From Olleya namhaensis (lineage in GTDB: Bacteria > Bacteroidota > Bacteroidia > Flavobacteriales > Flavobacteriaceae), in NCBI RefSeq assembly GCF_900114005.1, contig NZ_FORM01000002.1, positions 248,001 to 312,000 of the forward strand: a stretch of DNA of 64,000 bases. Direction: 5' to 3'. Both the position numbers and the translations under genes were made by a program. Below are positions 52,463 to 61,064 of the stretch, piece by piece. The notes under the pieces are model-generated. The model saw nothing but the letters and a program-made list of their open reading frames with translations. It was not told the origin of the DNA and ran no database searches. Positions within the stretch are counted from its first letter, which is position 1; each line of letters starts with the position of its first letter.

Positions 52463-55000
52463 TTGAAAAATTTTCAGTTTAAAATAGTCGGTTTATTAGC
52501 TTTTACAATGCTACTTAGTGGGTGTGACTCAGTAAAACGCGTTGCAGAAAACCAACATCTTTTAACAAAAAACACGTTAACTATAAACGACAAAAAAGTA
52601 ACTAACGATACAATATCCAACTTGCTGTATCAAAAACCAAACAGCAGGTTGCCTATCCCTTACACAAACATTCCGCTTAAGCTATATTTTTACAATACAG
52701 CACGTCCCAATATGGATTCTATATTAAATGAAAAATACTATAGCAATCCCGAGAAAATGGCACGTAAATCACGTTTTTTATCTAGAAAACAATTAGATAA
52801 AAGAATAGAGTCTAAATCTAATTTTAATAAATGGATCAAACGCAGTGGTGAAGCGCCAGTAATTATTGACACGTCATTAACTAGTAAATCAATTACACGC
52901 ATCCAAAACTATTATAAAGTTAATGGTTGGTTTGATGCTAAAGCAGAATTTAAAGTCAATAAAGGGGATGATAAAAAAGCTACAATAGATTATATTATAG
53001 ATACAGGAGAAGCTTATATATTAGACACTATTTACTCCAAAATAGGATCTCCGGAAGTAGAAAAAATTTACAACCAACACAAAAACAAAAGCTTAATAAA
53101 AACAGGAGAACAATACCGTCTATCTAAAGTTTATAACGAAGAAGATAGAATTGTGGAGTTGATGCGTGATAATGGTGTGTATCATTTTAGTAAAGATTAT
53201 GTCAAGTTTGAAGCAGACAATAATTTTGGTAATAATAAAATGAATATTGAAACCATTATTGAAGACCGCATTATTAGAGAAGACGAAATTACTAGAACAG
53301 AAAAGTTTAAAATCTACAAGGTAAAAGATGTTAATATTTACACCAACAACTCTTTTAAAGACAGAAACTCGACCATAAACGATACTACTGTTTTTGACGG
53401 TTATAACATCTATAGTATTGGAAAACTTAACTACAAACCAAAAGCATTAACCAACGCTGTGTTTATAACACCAAACACAGTATTTAGGGATAAAAACAGA
53501 CCTTTAACATCTAGAAAAATTAGTGATTTACGCACCTTTAAATACCCTAACATATCATACGTAGAAAATCAAGACACTACACTAACAGCAAACATCTACT
53601 TAACACCATTAAAAAAGTTTGAATTAGAGTTTAGTGCAGAAGCCTTACAAAGCAATATTCAAACCATCGGATTTTCAGCAAACCCAAGCCTATTAATTAG
53701 AAATATATTTAATGCTGCTGAAACATTAGAAATATCGGGTTTTGCATCTATAGGAGCTTCAAAAGACTCCAACAGCTCCACTGACAAGTTTTTTGATATT
53801 AACGAGATCGGAGCAAACTTAAAACTAACTATCCCAAGGTTATTTTCACCTTTTAACACAGAAAAAATAATCCCTAAATTCATGTTTCCTAGAACCAGCT
53901 TAACAGTTGCAGCCTCTAGTCAAACCAATATAGGGCTAGATAAACAGACCTTTACAGGCTCGTTTAATTACCGTTGGTATCCAAATAAAAAGGTAACCAA
54001 TAAATTAGATTTATTTAATATTCAATTTGTAAAAAACTTAAATATTGCCAATTATTTTAATGTTTATGAAAACTCATACAACTCTTTAAATACAATTGCC
54101 CAAACTAGTGGTTTTATAACCTCATCAGAGAGTTTAAGCATACCTGCTGGTGCAGATAGTTTTCTAAACCTTATTGATAATGGTACTTATAACAGCGTCT
54201 TGTCTGAGGACGATTTAGATACAGCTAATGCCATTAGCGAAAGAAAACAAAGACTAACGGAAGACAACCTTATATTCGCAACCAATTTTAGTTACGTTAA
54301 AAACAATAGAGACGACTTAACAGACGAAGACTTCTCTATATTTAGGACACGTGTAGAATTAGCAGGAAACCTATTTTCTGCAACCTCAAAAATATTAGGC
54401 CTAGAAAAAAACGCCAATGGTAAGTACGAGATGTTTAATGTCGCATTCTCACAATACATAAAAACAGAATTAGATTATATTAAACACTGGAGCTTAGGCT
54501 ACAAAAACGTATTAGCCATACGCACCTTTTTTGGTATTGCAATACCTTATGGAAACTCCACCAACATCCCCTTCTCTAAAAGTTTCTTTGCTGGAGGAGC
54601 AAATGATAACAGAGCTTGGACTGCCTATAGTCTTGGACCAGGAAGTTTAACTACAACTGACGAGTTTAATGAAGCCAATCTAAAAATAGCATTAAGCGCA
54701 GAGCAACGCTTCAATTTATTTGGTGCTTTTAATGGTGCTATATTTATTGATGCTGGAAATATCTGGAATGTCCTTGATGACATTAACCAAGAAGATGCTA
54801 CATTTTCTGGTTTTAAATCTTTAAAAGATATCGCAGTCGGTTCTGGTTTTGGTATCCGTTACGACTTTAGCTTTTTTGTACTGCGTGGTGATATTGGTTT
54901 TAAAACATACGACCCATCCTACCCAACAGGTAGCCGATGGTTTAATGACTACAACTTTGGTAACGCTGTTTACAACATCGGAATCAACTATCCTTTCTAA
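52463..55000 (+). CDS. tamL: Lipoprotein BamA/TamA-family outer-membrane protein (TamL type)
   Basis: 845 residues from a TTG start (no ATG precedes the signal peptide). The lipobox LLSGC at 17-21 makes it a lipoprotein, which is unusual for an Omp85 member but characteristic of the Bacteroidetes TamL. Residues ~25-430 are POTRA-like; the C-terminal ~350 residues form the barrel, with FFAGGANDNRAWTAYSLGPG as the L6-type segment and ending YNIGINYPF. TamL is thought to work with TamB in outer-membrane assembly. No tamB gene is adjacent; fba follows. Confidence 0.88.
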   Translation: MKNFQFKIVGLLAFTMLLSGCDSVKRVAENQHLLTKNTLTINDKKVTNDTISNLLYQKPNSRLPIPYTNIPLKLYFYNTARPNMDSILNEKYYSNPEKMARKSRFLSRKQLDKRIESKSNFNKWIKRSGEAPVIIDTSLTSKSITRIQNYYKVNGWFDAKAEFKVNKGDDKKATIDYIIDTGEAYILDTIYSKIGSPEVEKIYNQHKNKSLIKTGEQYRLSKVYNEEDRIVELMRDNGVYHFSKDYVKFEADNNFGNNKMNIETIIEDRIIREDEITRTEKFKIYKVKDVNIYTNNSFKDRNSTINDTTVFDGYNIYSIGKLNYKPKALTNAVFITPNTVFRDKNRPLTSRKISDLRTFKYPNISYVENQDTTLTANIYLTPLKKFELEFSAEALQSNIQTIGFSANPSLLIRNIFNAAETLEISGFASIGASKDSNSSTDKFFDINEIGANLKLTIPRLFSPFNTEKIIPKFMFPRTSLTVAASSQTNIGLDKQTFTGSFNYRWYPNKKVTNKLDLFNIQFVKNLNIANYFNVYENSYNSLNTIAQTSGFITSSESLSIPAGADSFLNLIDNGTYNSVLSEDDLDTANAISERKQRLTEDNLIFATNFSYVKNNRDDLTDEDFSIFRTRVELAGNLFSATSKILGLEKNANGKYEMFNVAFSQYIKTELDYIKHWSLGYKNVLAIRTFFGIAIPYGNSTNIPFSKSFFAGGANDNRAWTAYSLGPGSLTTTDEFNEANLKIALSAEQRFNLFGAFNGAIFIDAGNIWNVLDDINQEDATFSGFKSLKDIAVGSGFGIRYDFSFFVLRGDIGFKTYDPSYPTGSRWFNDYNFGNAVYNIGINYPF

Positions 55001-55074
55001 TAAAAACAGACCAATTACCGACAACGTTTGCGTGCTTTTTTGACTAAAAATGAATAAAACATATCATTTTTTGT

Positions 55075-55082
55075 TACTTTTG
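55075..55082 (+). promoter_or_regulatory. -7 box of fba
   Basis: TACTTTTG matches TAnnTTTG, 32 bp before the fba ATG. Confidence 0.5.
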
Positions 55083-55114
55083 GTACTATTCAAATTCAAC
55101 TAAAAAAAAACAAA

Positions 55115-56182
55115 ATGGCTCACAATATCAAACCAGGAGTTGCTACTGGAAAAGAAGTACAAGAAATTTTCAAATTAGCAAAAGAAAAAGGTTTTGCATT
55201 ACCAGCAGTAAACGTAGTTGGTTCTAATACCATAAACGGTGTTTTAGAAACAGCAGCAGCTTTAAACGCTCCTGTTATTATACAGTTTTCAAATGGAGGT
55301 GGTGTATTTAACGCAGGAAAAGGATTAAGTAACGACGGTCAAAAAGCTGCAATTGCAGGAAGTATAGCTGGTGCCAAACACGTACATTTAATGGCAGAAG
55401 CTTATGGCGTGCCAGTAATATTACATACGGACCATTGTGCAAAAAAATTATTACCTTGGATAGACGGATTATTGGATGCTAGTGAGCAACATTTTAAAGA
55501 AACAGGAAAACCATTATACAGCTCGCACATGATTGATTTAAGTGAAGAACCACTTGAAGAAAACATAGAAATCTGTAAAACATACCTTGCCAGAATGAGC
55601 AAAATGGGTATGACTTTAGAAATAGAATTAGGTATTACAGGAGGTGAAGAAGATGGTGTAGATAATAGTGATGTAGACGAGTCTAAATTATACACACAAC
55701 CAGAAGAAGTAGCGTATGCATATGAAGAGTTAAGCAAAGTAAGCGACCAATTTACAATTGCAGCAGCTTTTGGAAACGTACACGGTGTTTACAAGCCAGG
55801 AAACGTAAAACTTACGCCAAAAATATTAAAAAATTCTCAAGAGTTTTTATCTAAAAAATACAACTTACCACATAACCATATCGACTTTGTTTTCCATGGT
55901 GGATCAGGATCTACTCTAGAAGAAATCAGAGAAGCAATAGGTTACGGTGTTATAAAAATGAACATTGACACAGACATGCAATATGCATTTATGACTGGAG
56001 TTAGAGATTATATGGCAGACAAAACAGACTATTTACAGTCTCAAATAGGTAGCCCAGACGGTCCAGAATCTCCAAACAAAAAATACTACGACCCAAGAAA
56101 ATGGTTAAGAGAAGGAGAAATTACATTTGTAGAGCGTCTTAAAAAAGCATTCGAAGATTTAAATAACGTCAATACACTATAA
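55115..56182 (+). CDS. fbaA: Class II fructose-bisphosphate aldolase
   Basis: 355 residues. Zn-dependent class II features: HTDHCAKKLLPWIDG (metal and catalytic residues), ELGITGGEEDGVDNS, AAAFGNVHGVYKPGNVKL (second metal His), FVFHGGSGS and KMNIDTDMQYAF. It cleaves fructose-1,6-bisphosphate in glycolysis and runs in reverse in gluconeogenesis. Monocistronic, with its terminator at 56296-56343; a dispersed repeat lies between stop codon and terminator. Confidence 0.97.
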   Translation: MAHNIKPGVATGKEVQEIFKLAKEKGFALPAVNVVGSNTINGVLETAAALNAPVIIQFSNGGGVFNAGKGLSNDGQKAAIAGSIAGAKHVHLMAEAYGVPVILHTDHCAKKLLPWIDGLLDASEQHFKETGKPLYSSHMIDLSEEPLEENIEICKTYLARMSKMGMTLEIELGITGGEEDGVDNSDVDESKLYTQPEEVAYAYEELSKVSDQFTIAAAFGNVHGVYKPGNVKLTPKILKNSQEFLSKKYNLPHNHIDFVFHGGSGSTLEEIREAIGYGVIKMNIDTDMQYAFMTGVRDYMADKTDYLQSQIGSPDGPESPNKKYYDPRKWLREGEITFVERLKKAFEDLNNVNTL

Positions 56183-56191
56183 TTTTATTTT

Positions 56192-56271
56192 GGCGTTACC
56201 CAAGGGTCGGGCTTTCCGTTATATCTTTTTTGAAAAAAGACAAAAAAGGATGCCTCTACAATCCCTAACGC
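56192..56271 (+). repeat. Dispersed intergenic element, copy 3
   Basis: It begins GGCGTTACCCAAGGGTCGGG and ends CCCTAACGC, with an internal palindrome (ATCTTTTTTG...CAAAAAAGGAT). It starts 10 bp after the fba stop and ends before the fba terminator. Together with copies 1 and 2 it defines the family: conserved head, variable middle, inverted tail. Confidence 0.85.
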
Positions 56272-56295
56272 GTGCCAACATAATTACATAAAATA

Positions 56296-56343
56296 AAATT
56301 CCGTTTAAACTGATTAACCACAGCACTTAAACGGGATTTTTTT
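56296..56343 (+). terminator. Intrinsic terminator of fba
   Basis: AAAATTCCGTTTAA and TTAAACGGGATTTT (one G-T pair) are followed by TTTTTTT on the plus strand. Confidence 0.8.
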
Positions 56344-56383
56344 ATACCTCAAAAGTAACAACAAACAGATAGCGACTACTATT

Positions 56384-56415
56384 TTTGAGTTTGATTAATA
56401 AAAACAGTAATTTTG
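56384..56415 (+). promoter_or_regulatory. accD promoter
   Basis: TTTG (56384-56387), a 20-bp spacer and TAATTTTG (56408-56415) match the Bacteroidetes promoter; the accD ATG is 88 bp downstream. This fills the end of the 321-bp fba-accD gap. Confidence 0.55.
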
Positions 56416-56503
56416 TACGCTTGTGTAAAGCAAACTAAAACTAATAAAAGCATAGACTTTTAGAAAACATCTAAAAATCTTAATCCCAAAATAGTAAATC
56501 AAT

Positions 56504-57361
56504 ATGGCTTGGTTTAAAAGAAAAGAAAAAGGAATAACAACCGAAACCGCAGAGAAAAAAGACATCCCAAAAGGGTTGTGGTATAAATCTCCAACTGGTA
56601 AAATAGTAGACTCTAAAGAGCTTGAAAAAAACTTTTACGTAAGCCCAGAAGATGGTTACCACGTAAGAATTGGAAGTAAAGAATACTTTGAAATCCTCTT
56701 TGACGACAATAAATTTAAAGAGCTAGACGAAAATCTAACCTCTAAAGACCCTTTAAAATTTGAGGATACTAAAAAATATCCAGACCGTTTAAAAGCTGCC
56801 GAAGAGAAAACAAACCTTAAAGATGCTGTACGTTGTGCAGTAGGAAAATCTAAAGGAAAAGATTTGGTAATCGCTTGTATGGACTTTGCCTTTATTGGTG
56901 GATCAATGGGTAGTGTTGTAGGAGAAAAAATTGCACGAGCTGCAGAATATTCTTTAAAAAAGAAATTGCCTTTAATGATTATTTCTAAATCAGGAGGCGC
57001 ACGTATGATGGAAGCTGCATTATCTTTAATGCAATTAGCTAAAACATCTGCAAGACTAGGACAATTAGCTGATGCTGGAATCCCTTACATATCATTATGT
57101 ACAGATCCAACAACAGGTGGTACAACAGCTTCTTTTGCAATGCTAGGTGATATTACAATTGCAGAGCCAGGTGCATTAATAGGATTTGCAGGACCACGTG
57201 TAGTGCGTGACACTACAGGACAAGAATTACCAGAAGGTTTTCAAACCTCAGAATTTTTGTTAGAACATGGTTTCTTAGATTTTATTACACATCGTAAAGA
57301 ACTAAAAAACAAAGTCAATTTATATATAGACCTGATTACAAATCAGCCTCTAAGAGCATAA
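56504..57361 (+). CDS. accD: Acetyl-CoA carboxylase carboxyltransferase beta subunit, without zinc ribbon
   Basis: 285 residues. The carboxyltransferase core is intact: [79 protein letters not shown] and [17 protein letters not shown]. The N-terminal C4 zinc ribbon of E. coli AccD is recognisable in outline ([10 protein letters not shown]...[11 protein letters not shown]) but all four Cys positions are S29, G32, S47 and D50, so no zinc can be bound. It pairs with AccA (not here) to make malonyl-CoA. Terminator at 57365-57398. Confidence 0.94.
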   Translation: MAWFKRKEKGITTETAEKKDIPKGLWYKSPTGKIVDSKELEKNFYVSPEDGYHVRIGSKEYFEILFDDNKFKELDENLTSKDPLKFEDTKKYPDRLKAAEEKTNLKDAVRCAVGKSKGKDLVIACMDFAFIGGSMGSVVGEKIARAAEYSLKKKLPLMIISKSGGARMMEAALSLMQLAKTSARLGQLADAGIPYISLCTDPTTGGTTASFAMLGDITIAEPGALIGFAGPRVVRDTTGQELPEGFQTSEFLLEHGFLDFITHRKELKNKVNLYIDLITNQPLRA

Positions 57362-57364
57362 AAC

Positions 57365-57398
57365 AAAAAAAACCTTACTTTTCAGTAAGGTTTTTTTT
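57365..57398. terminator. Bidirectional intrinsic terminator
   Basis: AAAACCTTACT...AGTAAGGTTTT with long A- and T-runs lies between accD and the convergent deformylase gene. Confidence 0.92.
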
Positions 57399-57401
57399 AT
57401 G

Positions 57402-58025
57402 TCAATTAGCATCTCTAATCTCCTTATCTAAATGATCCAGAAAAAGGATACCATATAAATGGTCTATCTCATGCTGGAAAATTACAGCAGTAAAATCTGT
57501 AATTGTTTCTACAACATGCTTGGCTTCCATAGTATCATACTCAATAGTAATTGATTTAGACCTAGAATTTAAAACCTCAGCTCGATCTGGTATAGACAAA
57601 CAACCCTCACGTCGTGTCTGCTTAATATCAGAATAGTTAGTAATTATAGGGTTTAAATAAACTTCAAAAGGCGCCTCGTCTTTATCAAAACGTTGTACCC
57701 AAATAATGTTTTTAAGTATCCCAACTTGTGGTGCAGCAATACCAACACCCATAGACATACTATCTCTAACTGTAGCAAAAAGGCGGTCTGTAAATTGTTT
57801 CAAAACAAGATCGTTAACATCCGGTTTAACATAAGCACTTTTAGAACGTAATAAAATAGAGTCTTGTGTATTATTTATTTTAAACACACGCATCGGCTCT
57901 AAAGCCTTACCATTCATTATCATACCTACTTGCTTACTTGAAAAGTTTTTAGTTACTTTGGTTTTACTAGTACCACAGCTAGTTACTAGTAGTAATATGA
58001 CTATAAGATTAATACAATTTTTCAT
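57402..58025 (-). CDS. Peptide deformylase-like lipoprotein
   Basis: 207 residues. The N terminus is a lipoprotein signal peptide (NCINLIVILLLVTSC, lipobox VTSC, Cys17). All three deformylase motifs follow: GVGIAAPQVG, EGCLSIP and FQHEIDHLYGILFLDH, i.e. the complete Cys/His/His metal site and catalytic Glu. So the fold and active site look functional, but the protein would sit outside the cytoplasm, away from ribosomes. A cytoplasmic def is presumably elsewhere. It may deformylate exported formyl-peptides or act as a metallopeptidase (speculation). Convergent with accD, divergent from rpsO. Confidence 0.87.
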   Translation of the reverse strand: MKNCINLIVILLLVTSCGTSKTKVTKNFSSKQVGMIMNGKALEPMRVFKINNTQDSILLRSKSAYVKPDVNDLVLKQFTDRLFATVRDSMSMGVGIAAPQVGILKNIIWVQRFDKDEAPFEVYLNPIITNYSDIKQTRREGCLSIPDRAEVLNSRSKSITIEYDTMEAKHVVETITDFTAVIFQHEIDHLYGILFLDHLDKEIRDAN

Positions 58026-58085
58026 TTTAAAAAATAGAGTTTACAATTTTCACTAATTTACACCTTTTATATAGTAAGCGGATTG

Positions 58086-58115
58086 TTTGTTATTTAATAA
58101 AAATAACTATATTTG
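58086..58115 (+). promoter_or_regulatory. rpsO promoter
   Basis: TTTG (58086-58089), an 18-bp spacer and TATATTTG (58108-58115): a complete consensus promoter 54 bp before the rpsO ATG. Confidence 0.7.
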
Positions 58116-58169
58116 CACCTCGAAAGATAAACTTTCGTATACATAACAATCATTTACAATAATATTAGA

Positions 58170-58439
58170 ATGTACATCACAAAAGAAGCAAAAGCAGAGA
58201 TTTTTGCAAAACACGGTAAAGACGCTAAAGATACTGGATCTGCAGAAGGTCAAATAGCATTATTCACAGCTAGAATTTCACACTTAACTGAGCACTTAAA
58301 ACAAAATCGTAAAGATTATAACACAGAGCGTTCTTTAGTAATGTTAGTAGGTAAAAGAAGAAGCTTACTTGATTACTTAATTAAGAAAGATGTCTTAAGA
58401 TATCGTGCAATAGTAAAAGAATTAGGATTAAGAAAATAA
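58170..58439 (+). CDS. rpsO: 30S ribosomal protein S15
   Basis: 89 residues, exact family length. TGSAEGQIALFTARISHLTEHLKQNRKDYNTERSLVMLVGKRRSLLDYLIKKD is the S15 signature covering the 16S rRNA three-way-junction contacts. S15 is a primary binder of the 30S platform. rpsO-pnp order is the same as in E. coli; here a terminator separates them, so read-through or a second promoter must serve pnp. Confidence 0.98.
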   Translation: MYITKEAKAEIFAKHGKDAKDTGSAEGQIALFTARISHLTEHLKQNRKDYNTERSLVMLVGKRRSLLDYLIKKDVLRYRAIVKELGLRK

Positions 58440-58453
58440 TCTCAATACAAAGA

Positions 58454-58477
58454 CCACGCTTTTTAGCGTGGTTTTTT
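58454..58477 (+). terminator. Intrinsic terminator of rpsO
   Basis: CCACGCT-TTTT-AGCGTGG followed by TTTTTT, 14 bp after the rpsO stop. A small hairpin AACTCG...CGAGTT (58488-58506) follows in the pnp leader; its role is unknown. Confidence 0.85.
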
Positions 58478-58625
58478 GATATAAAACAACTCGATTACAA
58501 CGAGTTAATTAATAAGAAGCTAGGTCTAAATAAACTTTAGGTCTATCGGTTTTTCATTGGTCATTACAACTACTACTACACTACCACAACACAACGACCA
58601 TTGTTTAATTAGAATTAAAAAATTT

Positions 58626-60866
58626 ATGATTCCAAAAGTATTTAAAGAGGTCATTGACCTTGGTGATGGAAGAGAAATCTCTATCGAAACAGGAAAACTG
58701 GCTAAACAAGCGCACGGTAGCGTTGTTGTACAGTCAGGAAAATGTATGATGTTATGTACGGTTGTTTCAAACTACAAACAATCTCCAGTAGACTTTTTAC
58801 CATTAACGGTAGATTACCGCGAAAAGTTTGCAGCAGCAGGTCGTTATCCAGGTGGTTTCTTCAAAAGAGAAGCAAGACCTAGTGATGGTGAGGTATTAAC
58901 TATGCGTTTAGTGGATCGTGTTTTACGTCCATTATTCCCAAAGGATTACCACTCTGAAGTACAGGTAATGATCCAATTAATGTCTCATGACGAAAACGTT
59001 ATGCCAGACGCAATGGCTGGTTTAGCAGCATCTGCAGCTATCCAGTTATCAGATTTCCCGTTTGAATGCCCTATCTCTGAAGCAAGAGTTGGACGTATCA
59101 ACGGAGAATTTGTAATCAACCCAACAAGAGCACAATTAGCAGAATCTGATATCGATATGATGATTGGAGCTTCAGCTGATTCTGTAATGATGGTTGAAGG
59201 TGAAATGGATGAAATTTCTGAAGAAGAAATGGCAGATGCAATTAAATTTGCCCATGAAGCTATTAAAGTACAATGTGCTGCTCAAGTAAAATTAGCAGAA
59301 GCTTTTGGTAAAAAAGAAACACGTGAGTACGAAGGAGAAAGAGAAGATGAAGCTTTAGAGAAGAAAGTTTACGATATGGCATACGATAAAGTATATGCTA
59401 TAGCAAAAGCTGGATCTGCTAAACATGAAAGAACAGCTGCATTTGCTGAAATTAAAGACGGAATTAAAGCTACTTTTTCTGAAGAAGAATTAGCAGATTT
59501 CGGAGATTTAGTTTCAAAATATTATAGCAAAGCAGAGAAATCTGCAATTAGAAACTTAACTTTAGATGAAGGTTTACGTTTAGATGGTCGTAAGACTGAC
59601 GAGATTAGACCTATCTGGTGTGAGGTAGATTACTTACCATCTACACACGGATCGTCAATTTTCTCTCGTGGAGAAACTCAAGCATTAGCTACAGTTACTT
59701 TAGGAACATCAAGAGACGCAAACAAAATAGATATGCCATCTTACGAAGGTGAGGAGAATTTCTATTTACACTATAACTTCCCTCCTTTTTGTACTGGTGA
59801 AGCTAGACCACTAAGAGGAACTTCAAGAAGAGAAGTTGGTCACGGTAACTTAGCACAACGTGGTTTAAAAGGAATGATTCCTGCAGATTGCCCTTACACA
59901 GTAAGAGTTGTATCTGAAGTATTAGAATCTAACGGTTCGTCTTCTATGGCAACTGTATGTGCAGGTACTATGGCATTAATGGACGCTGGTGTGCAAATGA
60001 CAAGACCTGTTTCTGGTATTGCAATGGGATTAATTTCTGATGCAGAATCTGGAAAATACGCTGTTTTATCTGATATTTTAGGAGATGAAGATCACTTAGG
60101 TGATATGGATTTTAAAGTAACTGGTACTTCAGAAGGTATTACTGCTTGTCAAATGGATATTAAAGTAAAAGGATTATCATATGAGATTTTAGTGAATGCA
60201 CTAAAACAAGCTCGTGACGGTCGTTTACATATCTTAGGCAAATTAACGGATACTATCCAAGCACCTAATGCTGATGTTAAGGAACATGCTCCTACAATGG
60301 TTACAAGACGTGTACCAAACGAATTTATTGGTGCGTTAATTGGACCTGGAGGAAAAGTAATCCAAGAAATGCAAAAAGAAACTGAGACAACTATCGTTAT
60401 TAACGAAGATCCAGTAACTGAAGAAGGTATCGTAGAAATATTAGGAGTTGGTAAAAAAGGTATTGATGCTGTTATGGCAAAAATTGATGCTATTTTATTC
60501 AAACCTACCGTTGGAAGCGTATACGAAGTAAAAGTGATCAAAATGTTAGATTTTGGAGCTGTTGTTGAGTATATGGATGCACCAGGAAACGAAGTGTTAT
60601 TGCACGTAAGTGAATTAGCATGGGAACGTACAGAAAATGTTTCTGACGTTGTAAATATGGGTGACGTTTTTGATGTGAAGTATTTCGGACTTGATCCAAG
60701 AACTCGTAAAGAAAAAGTGTCTAGAAAAGCAATCTTGCCTAAACCAGAAGGTTATGTAGCAAGACCACCAAGAGATGACAAACGTTCTGGTGGACGTGAT
60801 AATAGAGGTTCTCGTGACAACAGAGGTCGTGATGACAGAAAACCAAGAGAAGAGAAAAAAGATTAA
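58626..60866 (+). CDS. pnp: Polyribonucleotide nucleotidyltransferase (PNPase)
   Basis: 746 residues from ATG 58626 ([25 protein letters not shown]), which matches the family start; 23 extra codons upstream in frame are Thr-rich and unrelated. Two RNase PH domains flank a helical linker. The second contains [14 protein letters not shown] and [16 protein letters not shown] (catalytic Asp residues). KH domain with [11 protein letters not shown]1 domain ([22 protein letters not shown]), and a basic Arg/Gly/Asp-rich tail (~710-746) likely to contact RNA. It degrades mRNA 3'-5' by phosphorolysis. Confidence 0.97.
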   Translation: MIPKVFKEVIDLGDGREISIETGKLAKQAHGSVVVQSGKCMMLCTVVSNYKQSPVDFLPLTVDYREKFAAAGRYPGGFFKREARPSDGEVLTMRLVDRVLRPLFPKDYHSEVQVMIQLMSHDENVMPDAMAGLAASAAIQLSDFPFECPISEARVGRINGEFVINPTRAQLAESDIDMMIGASADSVMMVEGEMDEISEEEMADAIKFAHEAIKVQCAAQVKLAEAFGKKETREYEGEREDEALEKKVYDMAYDKVYAIAKAGSAKHERTAAFAEIKDGIKATFSEEELADFGDLVSKYYSKAEKSAIRNLTLDEGLRLDGRKTDEIRPIWCEVDYLPSTHGSSIFSRGETQALATVTLGTSRDANKIDMPSYEGEENFYLHYNFPPFCTGEARPLRGTSRREVGHGNLAQRGLKGMIPADCPYTVRVVSEVLESNGSSSMATVCAGTMALMDAGVQMTRPVSGIAMGLISDAESGKYAVLSDILGDEDHLGDMDFKVTGTSEGITACQMDIKVKGLSYEILVNALKQARDGRLHILGKLTDTIQAPNADVKEHAPTMVTRRVPNEFIGALIGPGGKVIQEMQKETETTIVINEDPVTEEGIVEILGVGKKGIDAVMAKIDAILFKPTVGSVYEVKVIKMLDFGAVVEYMDAPGNEVLLHVSELAWERTENVSDVVNMGDVFDVKYFGLDPRTRKEKVSRKAILPKPEGYVARPPRDDKRSGGRDNRGSRDNRGRDDRKPREEKKD

Positions 60867-60891
60867 TTCTTTTTAAACTTTATATATTAAG

Positions 60892-60922
60892 AAAGCCCAA
60901 CAGTTATGTTGGGCTTTTTTTA
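60892..60922 (+). terminator. Intrinsic terminator of pnp
   Basis: AAAGCCCAAC-AGTTAT-GTTGGGCTTT followed by TTTTT, 26 bp after the pnp stop. Confidence 0.92.
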
Positions 60923-61064
60923 TGCAGTTATTTTAACTAATCATTTTTATTTACACCTGGCTTTCAAATTATAAAATTTTCTTAAAAGTGACAAACAAAA
61001 CATCCAAACCTTGATATATAGCGTAACTCTAGTAGTTTTTAATTTATAAAATCCCTAAAAATTT

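Noticed and set aside
3576-56271. Possible integron attC sites, because the dispersed element has GTTA and TAAC ends
   Set aside because: In attC the outer ends read TAAC...GTTA; here the order is the reverse (GTTA at the head, TAAC at the tail), the spacing differs, and no integrase or cassette array is present.
58557-58625. An in-frame 23-codon N-terminal extension of PNPase
   Set aside because: Thr-rich, unlike any PNPase N terminus; MIPKVFKEV at 58626 matches the family.
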